DNA from: Patescibacteria group bacterium
GTDB lineage: Bacteria; Patescibacteriota; Patescibacteriia; 2-12-FULL-60-25
NCBI GenBank assembly: GCA_018824765.1
Contig: JAHJFW010000009.1
Coordinates: forward strand, 1-18,331
Direction: 5' to 3'
Length of the DNA: 18,331 nt
Shown: positions 1-7,546 of the stretch, one piece after another
Numbering within the stretch: the first letter of the stretch is position 1
Layout: every line of letters starts with the position of its first letter
Made by a program: the position numbers and the translations under genes
Notes under the pieces: model-generated
Database searches by the model: none
Told to the model about the DNA's origin: nothing
The model's input: only the letters and a program-made list of their open reading frames with translations

Positions 1-31
1 GCCGCTGTCCTAACCATTAGACGAACGGGCC
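1..31 (-). tRNA. tRNA, 5' part only, probably tRNA-Glu
   Basis: Read on the minus strand from position 31, the sequence gives a 7-nt acceptor strand (GGCCCGT), the TC linker, a D-arm with stem GTC...GGAC around TAATGGTTA, and the start of an anticodon stem (GCGGC). This D-arm type is typical of tRNA-Glu and some tRNA-Gln/Asp. The anticodon loop and the 3' half lie outside the window, so the identity is an inference from D-arm style. A good minus-strand promoter lies directly upstream. Confidence 0.8.
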
Positions 32-52
32 AAGGTTGCATTTATGCAGCGG

Positions 53-81
53 AGGATACGGAAAAATAACATTTTAGTCAA
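53..81 (-). promoter_or_regulatory. Promoter of the tRNA gene
   Basis: Minus strand: -35 TTGACT (76-81), a 17-bp spacer, -10 TATCCT (53-58). Transcription would start about 15 nt before the tRNA 5' end at 31, a usual distance for a tRNA leader. Spacing and hexamers fit a sigma-70-type promoter. Confidence 0.6.
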
Positions 82-108
82 GAAGAATCGCATGCAATCG
101 TTATTTTT

Positions 109-117
109 TGATATACT
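109..117 (+). promoter_or_regulatory. Extended -10 promoter, probably giving a leaderless mRNA
   Basis: TG-A-TATACT (TG at 109-110, hexamer 112-117) ends 6 nt before the ATG at 124, so transcription should begin at or next to the start codon. No convincing -35 box is visible, which fits an extended -10 promoter. There is no Shine-Dalgarno sequence before the ATG. Confidence 0.5.
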
Positions 118-123
118 ACCAAC

Positions 124-627
124 ATGAGCAAACAGTCAAAAATAAAAGACGCCTCGTATATCCGTAATTTTACTTTTGGCGTTGAAGATAGTTTGGTCTC
201 GACCGTGGGGATGGTATCCGGAATCGCAATTGCAGACTTGGACAGGGCGACGATTTTTTTGGCTGGCATGGTGCTGATCGTGGTCGAAGCATTATCCATG
301 GGAGTTGGCAGCGCACTGTCCGAATCTTCAGCCGAAGAGTTTATATATAAACGCGGCGCTTCAATGAAACTGCCGGTTGTCGGCGGCGTGATAATGTTCT
401 TTTCATATTTTTTTGCCGGCTTTATCCCATTATTTCCATACATTTTTTTTCCAACGTCAAAAGCCATGCCGCTTTCGATCGTCGCATCACTAGTCGCGCT
501 GTTTGTTTTGGGAGCGGGGAGCGCGAAGCGTTTTCATGCCAATGTCTTAAAAAATGGTTCGCGGATGCTGTTATTTGGCGGCTTGGCGATTTTGGCCGGC
601 ATGGTTGTCGGCAAACTGCTCAAGTGA
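124..627 (+). CDS. VIT/CCC1-like membrane protein
   Basis: This 167-residue, very hydrophobic protein begins with a short basic N-terminus and then FGVEDSLVSTVGMVSGIA (residues 18-35). That resembles the first transmembrane segment of the VIT1/CCC1 family, which moves Fe2+/Mn2+ across membranes. About five membrane spans are visible, near residues 20-38, 43-62, 85-108, 113-132 and 147-165. Family members are usually around 230 residues and often carry a charged cytoplasmic metal-binding hairpin after the second span. Here that stretch shrinks to a short SESSAEEF-type linker, so the metal-binding domain is missing or minimal. It faces the 79-residue gene at 633-872 tail to tail, 5 bp apart. 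Metal transport is inferred from the family only; fold assignment is fairly secure, substrate is not. Confidence 0.75.
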   Translation: MSKQSKIKDASYIRNFTFGVEDSLVSTVGMVSGIAIADLDRATIFLAGMVLIVVEALSMGVGSALSESSAEEFIYKRGASMKLPVVGGVIMFFSYFFAGFIPLFPYIFFPTSKAMPLSIVASLVALFVLGAGSAKRFHANVLKNGSRMLLFGGLAILAGMVVGKLLK

Positions 628-632
628 TTTTT

Positions 633-872
633 TTACGGATTGAAAAAACCGCCGGTGATCGCCTCCGGAAGCGCGAGCAATAAACCCGCCAGATAAATAA
701 TCCAAAAAATATAAATCGTGCGTTTGGGATTCGCTTTTATTAATTTTACGAGCACGTGGTTTTCTAAACCCAATTGCGGAGCCCTTTTGAGAAAAAAGCG
801 CACAGCGATCACAGGCAGCCAAAATCCTACGAGGACAAAGGGGAGAAAGGCTATGATGATGGCAAAGTTCAT
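633..872 (-). CDS. Small two-span membrane protein, unknown function
   Basis: The open frame runs up to 1103, but its upper part is antisense to tsaD and unlikely to be coding. The ATG at 872 gives a 79-residue protein with two hydrophobic segments (about residues 3-25 and 53-70) separated by a basic loop rich in Lys and Arg. It looks like a conserved-hypothetical membrane protein; I recognise no family. It is divergent from tsaD with 24 bp between the start codons, and convergent with the VIT-like gene. A possible -10 (TAACAT) sits 7 nt ahead of the ATG. Confidence 0.55.
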   Translation of the reverse strand: MNFAIIIAFLPFVLVGFWLPVIAVRFFLKRAPQLGLENHVLVKLIKANPKRTIYIFWIIYLAGLLLALPEAITGGFFNP

Positions 873-896
873 AAATTGTATGTTAGGCTCTAGTAT
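873..896. promoter_or_regulatory. Candidate back-to-back promoters for the 79-aa gene and tsaD
   Basis: Only 24 bp separate the divergent starts at 872 and 897. On the plus strand TG-T-TAGGCT (881-889) lies 7 nt before the tsaD ATG; on the minus strand TAACAT lies 7 nt before the other ATG. Both hexamers are weak matches to TATAAT and they overlap each other. The assignment rests mainly on having the same spacing as the stronger leaderless-type promoters in this window. Confidence 0.3.
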
Positions 897-1985
897 ATGA
901 CGGTTGCTAGAAAAAGAAAAAGTATTGTCAATCGCGGCTCTTTTCGCGTTCTCGGCATAGAAACCAGCTGCGATGAAACATCTGTAGCGATTTTGAAAAT
1001 CAGCAAAAATAGCGTTGAGATTTTGCATCACGAAATCGCATCGCAGATTCCGGTGCATGAAATTTACGGCGGCGTGGTTCCGGAAGTCGCGGCAAGGCTG
1101 CATGTGAAAGAAACCGTCGAATTACTCGATCGCGCTATGGCTACTCACTACTCACTACTCACTACTCACCTTCCCTTTGACGTCATTGCCGTCGCACAAG
1201 GGCCGGGGTTGGCAACGGCTTTGCGCGTTGGAATTGACGCCGCACGTACATTGGCATTTGCGCTGGAAAAACCGATTGTAGGCGTGAATCATCTGGAAGG
1301 ACATCTTGCATCGGCATGGCTGGTTTCGGAAAATCGCAAGCATTGGAAATTTCCCATCTTATTTCTGCTCGTTTCAGGCGGCCATACCGAGCTGGTCTTA
1401 ATGAAGGATTTTTGCTCTTATAGAGTTATCGGCAGAACGCGTGATGATGCGGCGGGCGAAGCGTTTGATAAGACCGGTAAGCTGATCGGTTTAAGTTATC
1501 CGGCCGGTCCGCAAATCGCCAAGCTTGCGGAGAACGGTAATCCTCGGGCTTTTGATATCCCGCGGCCGATGATAAATGATCCGTCATTTGATTTTAGTTT
1601 TTCCGGTTTGAAGTCCGCTGTCAGGCGCTTATGGGAAAAAATGCCGCAAGTTGTGAGGGCAAAGAAAAAAACGCGCGTTGATCTTTGCGCATCCATCCAA
1701 GAGGCTATTGTGGATGTATTGGTCGCAAAGACGATTGCGGCCGCGCGTAAACATCGGCCGCAGCAACTGGCCATTGTCGGCGGCGTGTCCGCGAACCATC
1801 ACTTGCAAGAGCGGCTGCGCCAAGCGGTTAAAAAAGAGTTGCGCGGCGTGAGTTTGCTAAAAGCGGCGCGTGGATTGCATACTGACAACGCCGCCATGAT
1901 CGCCGCGGCTGGCGCCTGGCATTTTCGCAGAGGGGAGAGGCATGATTGGCGAAAGATAGATGCGCAGCCGGAATGGGATTTATAA
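897..1985 (+). CDS. tsaD: TsaD, tRNA N6-threonylcarbamoyladenosine synthase subunit
   Basis: The 362-residue protein is the catalytic subunit that transfers threonylcarbamoyl from TC-AMP to A37 of ANN-decoding tRNAs (t6A), working with TsaB and TsaE. Visible signatures are GIETSCDETSVAI (20-32), the metal-binding H132/H136 in NHLEGH, VSGGHTEL (159-166), the FSFSGLKSAV segment (234-243), GGVSAN (295-300) and metal ligand D330 in TDNAAMIAAA. Length is slightly above the usual 335-345 because of a basic 16-residue N-terminal extension and a repeat-encoded segment at residues 82-91 (THYSLLTTHL), where four perfect CTACTCA heptamers are read in frame. tsaE follows 44 bp downstream, so the two are probably co-transcribed; tsaB is not in the window. 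ATG 897 is the only good start before the conserved core. Confidence 0.97.
   Translation: MTVARKRKSIVNRGSFRVLGIETSCDETSVAILKISKNSVEILHHEIASQIPVHEIYGGVVPEVAARLHVKETVELLDRAMATHYSLLTTHLPFDVIAVAQGPGLATALRVGIDAARTLAFALEKPIVGVNHLEGHLASAWLVSENRKHWKFPILFLLVSGGHTELVLMKDFCSYRVIGRTRDDAAGEAFDKTGKLIGLSYPAGPQIAKLAENGNPRAFDIPRPMINDPSFDFSFSGLKSAVRRLWEKMPQVVRAKKKTRVDLCASIQEAIVDVLVAKTIAAARKHRPQQLAIVGGVSANHHLQERLRQAVKKELRGVSLLKAARGLHTDNAAMIAAAGAWHFRRGERHDWRKIDAQPEWDL
1141..1168 (+). repeat. Heptanucleotide tandem repeat inside tsaD, (CTACTCA)x4
   Basis: Four perfect consecutive copies of CTACTCA, read in frame as part of a loop between the conserved substrate-domain segments ELLDRA and FDVIAVAQGPG of TsaD. One of five loci in this window with 7-bp periodicity. 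Confidence 0.9.
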
Positions 1986-1994
1986 AAAATAAAC

Positions 1995-2015
1995 GTCCTA
2001 GGTCCTGCGTCCTTT
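1995..2015 (+). repeat. Heptanucleotide repeat between tsaD and tsaE, (GTCCTNN)x3
   Basis: Three adjacent units GTCCTAG, GTCCTGC, GTCCTTT occupy most of the short tsaD-tsaE spacer. The unit differs from that in tsaD but the 7-bp period is the same. Confidence 0.6.
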
Positions 2016-2029
2016 GCTAAAGAAAGTAT

Positions 2030-2461
2030 ATGAGAAATGTTACATTAAAACACGGCAAAGATTGCAAACGTTTTCGCGTTTCGACAGAAAATGATTGGGG
2101 CGAGTTAGCGGAATATGTCGCTGGGAAGCTAAAGCCCGGCAGTATTGTTGCGATTTCAGGCGAGCTTGGCGCCGGAAAAACAACCTTTGTTAAAGCGCTT
2201 GTTACGGCGCTAGGCAACCGCCGTTCGGTTGTTAGCCCTACATTTGCGTTGATGCGATCATATAAAATCGCCAAGCGCGGCAACCTTAAACGGCTTCTTC
2301 ATCTTGATGCTTATCGCATTGAACACGAACACGAACTATTGGCATTGGATTTGGATGAGGAGCTAGGCGACGGGCATACGGCGCTTGTAATCGAATGGCC
2401 GGAGAATATTTCTAAATGGGTAAAAAAGCAGGTAGGAGTAACAGCCGTCATCATCAAGTGA
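2030..2461 (+). CDS. tsaE: TsaE, ATPase of t6A biosynthesis
   Basis: The 143-residue P-loop protein has Walker A GELGAGKT (44-51), the SPTFALMRSY segment (69-78) typical of TsaE, an HLDAYR motif (91-96) and the IEWPEN segment (121-126) seen near the C-terminus of the family. TsaE hydrolyses ATP to reset the TsaB-TsaD complex during t6A synthesis on tRNA. Its length is normal. It follows tsaD in the same direction after a repeat-filled 44-bp gap, consistent with one operon. A second in-frame ATG lies nowhere near the core, so ATG 2030 is taken as the start. Transcription is closed by the hairpin at 2499-2525. Confidence 0.95.
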   Translation: MRNVTLKHGKDCKRFRVSTENDWGELAEYVAGKLKPGSIVAISGELGAGKTTFVKALVTALGNRRSVVSPTFALMRSYKIAKRGNLKRLLHLDAYRIEHEHELLALDLDEELGDGHTALVIEWPENISKWVKKQVGVTAVIIK

Positions 2462-2498
2462 GATACGTATACCATGTAAAATTTTCTTTTTTAAAATA

Positions 2499-2525
2499 AA
2501 AAAATGGGACTCGAGCCCATTTTTT
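2499..2525. terminator. Bidirectional intrinsic terminator between tsaE and pilB
   Basis: A perfect 10-bp stem AAAAAATGGG / CCCATTTTTT (2499-2508 and 2516-2525) with loop ACTCGAG. The A and T tracts give a U-run in both directions, fitting its place between two convergent genes. Confidence 0.8.
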
Positions 2526-2541
2526 CAAATCGTGGCAAATC

Positions 2542-4380
2542 TTATTCCTCCCCAGTCTCCGCCTCTGTCTCCGCCACGCGCAGAACCTCCTCCACCGAAG
2601 TCATCCCGTCCAGCGCTTTCAATAAACCGTCTTGGGCCATGGTTATCATTCCTTGTTTGGTGGCAATATCAAACATCTGGAATTCGGAGACATTGCCCGT
2701 TAAGATCAGGTTTTCAATTTCTTTTGTCATGGCCATTATTTCATAAATACCGACGCGTCCTTTGTAGCCAAAGCCGTTGCATTCTTTGCAGTCATTGGTT
2801 TTTTCCGGCGGTCCCCAGAACTTTAATTTATTCAAATCAACTTTGTATTCCGATTGCTGTGAAATCGCTCCCATAGTTTTTTTGACCTGCTCCAGTATAT
2901 CCTTGGAAAGTTTAACTTCGCGCTTGCAAGTTTCGCATAAACGGCGAACCAGGCGTTGTCCGATAATCGCATTAATTGAAGGCGCTAATAAAAACGGCTT
3001 TACACCCATTGATAAAAAGCGGGGGATGGCGCCGGCAGCTGAATTTGTGTGGATGGTACTTACCACAAGGTGTCCGGTCAAAGCGGCTTGTATTGCGATT
3101 TCCGCGGTTTCCAAATCCCGTATTTCACCGACCATCACGATATCCGGATCTTGTCGCAAAATCGAGCGCAGGCCCTTGGCAAAGTCGTATTTCTTTTCGT
3201 AATCGACCTGGCTTTGGTTGATGCCGACAAGCTTGTATTCAATCGGATCTTCCAGCGTGATTATTTTTACCTCTGCAGTGTTGAGTTTTTTCAAGACCGC
3301 ATACAGTGTCGTGGTTTTGCCAGAACCGGTCGGCCCGGTCGTAACGATCATCCCGTTTGGGCGTGCGATTTCACGCTTTAGCTGTTCATAGGCTTTTCCG
3401 CGGATGCCGAGATTTTCAAATTCAAGCGCAATGGCCTTGGGGCGCAAAATACGCATGACCACTGATTCGCCGTAAGCCGTTGGCAAAAAAGATACGCGGA
3501 CTTCTATTTTTTCATTGGTCAGATAAAGAGTGATGCGCCCGTCTTGCGGCACGCCTTCAACGTTTATTTTCGCGCCAGCCAGAAGTTTCAAGCGGCTGAT
3601 GACGTGTTTCCAAGATCCGCGTGGAAGCTCTGCGGCATCCTGTAAAATTCCATCTATGCGGAAACGCAGTTTTATAGCCTGCTCCTCAGCTTCGATGTGG
3701 ATGTCCGAAGCGCCGCTTTTTAAGGCCGCGCCTAACATCAGTGTGATCAAGTCAGAGGTTGAAACTTTGGCGATTTTTTCCTGCAGATCTCGGAAGCTGG
3801 AAATTTCTTTTTCAAACCGCACCAAAGCGTCTTCTTCGATTTTGAGTCCGAAAATAACCTCTTTGATTTCGGGTAGGGCATCGTAGATTTTTAAAGCGCT
3901 TTCAAGACTACGCTCTGAAACAAAATAGATTTGGACATTAGCTATTTTGTCTTTGGCCAGACGGTCGGCTAGATCTTTGATGGCCTTGGTAAAATTAGTT
4001 GTCGCCAATCTTATTTCTTCGTCGGTTTTAAGAAACGCGATGCATTTGAGTTTTTCGGCTTCAGCCCGCTCAATCAGGCCGATGGCTTCGGGAGAAATTG
4101 GAAAATTTTGCAAATTAATGTAGGGAAGGCCGAGTTCGGCTGCTTTTTCAGTGGCGAGTTTTTCCTTTTCTTTCAGTTCGATCTCGCCCATTTTCAGCTC
4201 CAGCCTCTCAGCCTCTGTCAAGTCTTCCAAGCGTTTGCGTTGCAGTAGAGTTGCGGCAGCTGCTTTTTTTTGCACGCCTTTAACAAAGCCCTTGCCGGTA
4301 ACGGTTTGCGTAGTTTGCGCGGTTTTGGATTTTTTAAACAAATCCTCGATGGAATCGGCTTTTTTTTGCTGCGCTGCCAT
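2542..4380 (-). CDS. pilB: PilB/GspE-type secretion ATPase
   Basis: This 612-residue protein is a type II secretion / type IV pilus assembly ATPase, the cytoplasmic motor for pilin polymerisation. The N-terminal part (to about 200) is a lysine- and glutamate-rich leader followed by an N1-type domain. The core shows an Asp box around 208-243 (SGASDIHIE), Walker A GPTGSGKTT (349-357), Walker B with DPDIVMVGEIRD (411-422), a His box with TGHLVVSTIHTN (435-446), and a tetracysteine zinc site C482/C485 and C531/C534 ahead of GRVGIYE. All catalytic motifs are intact. The membrane-protein gene 4419-5435 lies 38 bp upstream on the same strand and a small hairpin (GGACA/TGTCC) sits in the gap, so the two may share a transcript. 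No pilin, PilC, PilM or PilT gene is in the window. PilB rather than GspE is inferred because type IV pili are the usual system in CPR genomes. Confidence 0.92.
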   Translation of the reverse strand: MAAQQKKADSIEDLFKKSKTAQTTQTVTGKGFVKGVQKKAAAATLLQRKRLEDLTEAERLELKMGEIELKEKEKLATEKAAELGLPYINLQNFPISPEAIGLIERAEAEKLKCIAFLKTDEEIRLATTNFTKAIKDLADRLAKDKIANVQIYFVSERSLESALKIYDALPEIKEVIFGLKIEEDALVRFEKEISSFRDLQEKIAKVSTSDLITLMLGAALKSGASDIHIEAEEQAIKLRFRIDGILQDAAELPRGSWKHVISRLKLLAGAKINVEGVPQDGRITLYLTNEKIEVRVSFLPTAYGESVVMRILRPKAIALEFENLGIRGKAYEQLKREIARPNGMIVTTGPTGSGKTTTLYAVLKKLNTAEVKIITLEDPIEYKLVGINQSQVDYEKKYDFAKGLRSILRQDPDIVMVGEIRDLETAEIAIQAALTGHLVVSTIHTNSAAGAIPRFLSMGVKPFLLAPSINAIIGQRLVRRLCETCKREVKLSKDILEQVKKTMGAISQQSEYKVDLNKLKFWGPPEKTNDCKECNGFGYKGRVGIYEIMAMTKEIENLILTGNVSEFQMFDIATKQGMITMAQDGLLKALDGMTSVEEVLRVAETEAETGEE

Positions 4381-4418
4381 AAAGATAAGGGATGGGACAG
4401 CTCATGTCCGGTAAGTTT

Positions 4419-5435
4419 TTAAGCTTGTGGAACGCCGAAAAAACCGGTCAGATTTCTGACAACGCGATGGATTTTCGGAATCACTCCGCCTTCGCCCAAG
4501 CGGCGGTACATATAGGTCCAAGTGGCATATTGCAATTGGATGGTGAATGCGGCGGCGCAAACGGCGCCACTGATGAAAATGACAGAGGCGACGATCAAGC
4601 CGAGGGTGAATAGTGTTATTGATTGCAGGGCCGCAGAGGCCATCACAATCACAAATAATGGGATCAATGCAAAGGCGATTGCGACGATGAAGAAAAGCCA
4701 CACGCCAATGGATAGGAGGACTTGAAGAACAGCCGTTTCAACGACGATCAGCCAGTGCTTTTTCAAAATTTGGTAAGAGCGTTCAATTGCTTTGCTGAGC
4801 GTCGATCCCTGCAAAATCATCGAGTTCAGGGCGAAGATTTGCAGGATTGCAACAATGAAAATCAGCGGCACGAAAACCACGAAAGAGAAGATAAAGGTTG
4901 CATAGGTGGCTGCGGTGGTTGTTTTTATCGCCAGAAAAAGAGGCAGGGACGCCAAGAATCGCAGAATCCAAATCAGCGATAACGCCATTATATTTAAAAT
5001 AATAACCGGCCAGAGTGCGCCGGCGCCGACATGGAATGCGTCTTTGAGTTTCGGAGCCGCGCCTCTTTTGTGCGCGCCCAAGGCGTAGACCAACGCTCCT
5101 TGCGCTATGCAGGAGAGGCAGGCGATGAAGAGCGTTAAGAGAGTAAGAAACAGCAGGACTTCCACGCCGCCGATTACTGTCAGCAAGCGGCTGAAACCGG
5201 CCTCGCTGTTTCTTACCACTGATTCAACCACCAGTGCGCCGGTGCTTAGTGTGAAACTGCGGCCTTGCAATGTGATGTTCGTGATGGCATTCCACAGAAC
5301 ATCGTAAGTGCCGGCTGTTACCAAGATGCCGGCCAGTAATGAAAGGATCCAGTACCGTCTTTCATGCCATGCCGCGTTAATGGCGGAGGCGAGAACTTCA
5401 CGATAAACAGGCCCTTGATGAGATGTGCGAATCAT
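4419..5435 (-). CDS. Polytopic membrane protein, unknown function
   Basis: The 338-residue protein has a short basic N-terminus and about six long hydrophobic segments, near residues 28-46, 84-112, 135-163, 171-197, 224-255 and 266-300, with few charged residues between them. I recognise no catalytic motif; its architecture recalls generic integral-membrane domains attached to other enzymes, but no family is claimed. A GTG 18 nt further upstream would add six residues but falls inside the extended -10 box, so ATG 5435 is preferred. It lies downstream of ftsH and upstream of pilB on the same strand, so a link to envelope or pilus function is possible but unproven. Confidence 0.85.
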   Translation of the reverse strand: MIRTSHQGPVYREVLASAINAAWHERRYWILSLLAGILVTAGTYDVLWNAITNITLQGRSFTLSTGALVVESVVRNSEAGFSRLLTVIGGVEVLLFLTLLTLFIACLSCIAQGALVYALGAHKRGAAPKLKDAFHVGAGALWPVIILNIMALSLIWILRFLASLPLFLAIKTTTAATYATFIFSFVVFVPLIFIVAILQIFALNSMILQGSTLSKAIERSYQILKKHWLIVVETAVLQVLLSIGVWLFFIVAIAFALIPLFVIVMASAALQSITLFTLGLIVASVIFISGAVCAAAFTIQLQYATWTYMYRRLGEGGVIPKIHRVVRNLTGFFGVPQA

Positions 5436-5443
5436 ATGCCAAA

Positions 5444-5452
5444 AGTATAGCA
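5444..5452 (-). promoter_or_regulatory. Extended -10 promoter, nearly leaderless start
   Basis: Minus strand TG-C-TATACT (TG at 5452-5451, hexamer 5449-5444) ends 8 nt before the ATG at 5435, leaving a leader of 0-2 nt. The layout copies the promoter of the gene at 124. Confidence 0.5.
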
Positions 5453-5491
5453 CAGCGGAAATAGATGGAGGAGGATTGTGAATTTTAAATC

Positions 5492-5513
5492 AAGACCCTC
5501 ATTATTGAGTCTT
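5492..5513. terminator. Imperfect hairpin after ftsH, possible weak terminator
   Basis: CTCA-TTAT-TGAG extended by AAGA/TCTT with a 2-nt bulge, located 26 bp past the ftsH stop. The following minus-strand sequence is AT-rich but lacks a clean U-run, so termination here would be weak. Confidence 0.3.
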
Positions 5514-5538
5514 AAATCTTGAACCCAAAATCAATGGC

Positions 5539-7398
5539 CTATGCCCGAATAGGTGAAACCAGCCCTAAAACATTCTTCGGATTCGCCGGCGTGATGCCGA
5601 CAATATCGTAAAAGTCTTTGCGTTCCAGGGTTTCCCGCTCGATCAGTGCTTCCGAAACTTTTTCAATCGCTGCCTTGTTGGAATCGATAATCTTCAAGGC
5701 CGTATCCAAACCTTCGCGCATAATGCGGTCAATCTCTTCATCGATTTTTACCGCTACATTTTCGGAGTAGTCGCGGTTTTCATGGATTTCGCGGCCGAGG
5801 AAAATCATATCTTCCCGTTCACCGTAGATGCGCGGCCCCAATTTATCCGACATTCCCCACTGCGTCACCATATTGCGAGCCAAGCGCGTGGCGTTTTGCA
5901 TATCGTTCGAAGCGCCTGTGGTAATATCGCCGAAGAATGTTTTTTCAGCCGCATATCCGCCAAGCGCCATGGCTATATCTTCGAGGTATTCTTCGCGCGA
6001 GCGCATTTTTCTGTCTTCTATCGGCATGTGGATCGTATAACCGGCTGCGCGGCCGCGCGAGATAATGGAAATTTTTTGAACCGGATCGGAATTGGGCAAT
6101 AGGTGCGCGACGACTGCGTGTCCGACTTCGTGGATCGCGGTAATGCGCCGTTCCTTTTCATTCAGGAGAAAGCTGCGGCGTTCAGGTCCGAGCATAACTT
6201 TTTCAATCGAATTGAAAAGGTCTTCTTCGGTAATTTCTTTTCTGTTGTTGCGCGCGGCAATGATAGCCGCTTCGTTAAGCAAATTCGCCAAATCCGCGCC
6301 GCTGAAACCGGATGTGCGTTCAGCTAAACGGCGCAGTAAAACTTTTTTGGCCAGCGGCTTGTTTTTTGCATGGATGGCCAAAATCGCCTCCCTATCGCCG
6401 ATGTCTGGCGCGTCCAAAACCACGCGGCGGTCGAATCTGCCGGGACGGAGTAGCGCCGGATCAAGGACGTCGGGGCGGTTGGTGGCGGCAATCACGATAA
6501 TTCCGAGGTTGGGTTCAAAGCCGTCCATCTCAACCAGAATCTGGTTGAGGGTTTGTTCGCGTTCGTCGTGCGAACCGCCGAGTCCGGAGCCGCGCTGGCG
6601 TCCGACCGCGTCGATTTCATCTATGAATACGATACAAGGCGCTGATTTTTTCGCTTTGGCAAACAGGTCGCGCACGCGCGAGGCTCCGACGCCGACAAAC
6701 ATTTCTACGAACTCAGAACCGCTGATGTGAAAAAACGGCACATCAGCTTCGCCGGCAACGGCTCGCGCCAGCAGAGTTTTGCCGGTTCCTGGCGCGCCCA
6801 TCAGCAAAACGCCTTTTGGAATTTTTGCGCCCAGCTCTGTGAATTTTTGCGGATGCTTCAGGAATTCGACGATTTCAGTCAGTTCTTCTTTAGCTTCTTT
6901 AACACCGGCCACGTCGGCAAAAGAGATTTTATTATGTTCGTCTTTTTGTATTTCGCGCGCGCCGGACTGGCCGAACATCATGGCGCGGTTATTTTGTCCC
7001 TGCACTTGGCGGAGGAATAGCCACATAATGCCGATTAGCAAAAGCAGGGGTAAAAGGTTTGGTAAAATAACGCCGGCCCAGTATGCGGCGCCTGAATTTT
7101 CCTGCACTTCAATGGGGACGGCGCGGATTTTTTCCGGCGCAATGCCGTAGTTGTTCAGCAGTTCTGACAAGGATTCGCCGCTTTCCTTTTGGATTTCGGC
7201 TTTTGTGTCATCCTTGAGTGTAACTTCCACTTTTGAACCGCGGACTACAATTGCACTGACCTGTTCTTCATCTATCTTTTGCGCCAAAGCCGACAGATCG
7301 AGTTTTTGCGCAGTGTTGACATTGAAGAAAGCCAGCGTAACTCCAACCAGCCCGATGGCGGCGAGGAAGATTATGACATTTCTGAATGTTTGGTTCAT
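5539..7398 (-). CDS. ftsH: FtsH, membrane-anchored AAA+ zinc metalloprotease
   Basis: The 619-residue protein degrades unneeded or misfolded membrane and soluble proteins as a hexamer in the inner membrane. It has two transmembrane segments (about 7-26 and 107-129) flanking an extracytoplasmic domain, an AAA+ domain with Walker A GAPGTGKT (201-208), pore loop MFVGVG (233-238), Walker B IVFIDE (256-261), the second region of homology ending in the arginine fingers near 318-324, and an M41 peptidase domain with zinc motif HEVGH (423-427) and third ligand D499 in GASNDM. All key residues are present and the length is normal. It is downstream of the S1-like gene on the same strand, separated by 148 bp that include a heptad repeat. 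A possible promoter (TCGACA-17 bp-TACTTT) lies in that gap. No clear Shine-Dalgarno precedes the ATG. Confidence 0.98.
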   Translation of the reverse strand: MNQTFRNVIIFLAAIGLVGVTLAFFNVNTAQKLDLSALAQKIDEEQVSAIVVRGSKVEVTLKDDTKAEIQKESGESLSELLNNYGIAPEKIRAVPIEVQENSGAAYWAGVILPNLLPLLLLIGIMWLFLRQVQGQNNRAMMFGQSGAREIQKDEHNKISFADVAGVKEAKEELTEIVEFLKHPQKFTELGAKIPKGVLLMGAPGTGKTLLARAVAGEADVPFFHISGSEFVEMFVGVGASRVRDLFAKAKKSAPCIVFIDEIDAVGRQRGSGLGGSHDEREQTLNQILVEMDGFEPNLGIIVIAATNRPDVLDPALLRPGRFDRRVVLDAPDIGDREAILAIHAKNKPLAKKVLLRRLAERTSGFSGADLANLLNEAAIIAARNNRKEITEEDLFNSIEKVMLGPERRSFLLNEKERRITAIHEVGHAVVAHLLPNSDPVQKISIISRGRAAGYTIHMPIEDRKMRSREEYLEDIAMALGGYAAEKTFFGDITTGASNDMQNATRLARNMVTQWGMSDKLGPRIYGEREDMIFLGREIHENRDYSENVAVKIDEEIDRIMREGLDTALKIIDSNKAAIEKVSEALIERETLERKDFYDIVGITPANPKNVLGLVSPIRA

Positions 7399-7463
7399 AA
7401 TTTTTTGTTAAATGCAGTGCATCGAAAGTAACCCAAAAGAAGTCATTTGTCGATATGCGGAGA

Positions 7464-7501
7464 CAATAATCAATAAATAATAATCAATAATCAATAAACA
7501 A
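7464..7501. repeat. Heptanucleotide repeat upstream of ftsH, CAATAAT-like
   Basis: Five adjacent 7-bp units (CAATAAT, CAATAAA, TAATAAT, CAATAAT, CAATAAA), followed by CAAT. They fill the gap between the S1-like gene and ftsH. The AT-rich unit is unlike the other heptads, but the period is exact. Confidence 0.75.
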
Positions 7502-7546
7502 TGGCGGATAACCAATACAACACGTAAGAGCCGTTATGGTTTGATT

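Noticed and set aside
873..1103. Longer start for the 79-residue membrane protein
   Set aside because: The extension is antisense to conserved tsaD coding sequence and gives a non-hydrophobic, His/Asn/Arg-rich shadow peptide.
2777..3886. Several plus-strand open frames opposite pilB (up to 141 residues)
   Set aside because: They are antisense to strongly conserved PilB motifs, have low-complexity or Ser/Arg-rich composition and no family resemblance.
6092..6730. 212-residue plus-strand open frame opposite ftsH
   Set aside because: It mirrors the AAA+ core of FtsH; the Ser/Arg/Pro-rich composition is typical of an antisense shadow.
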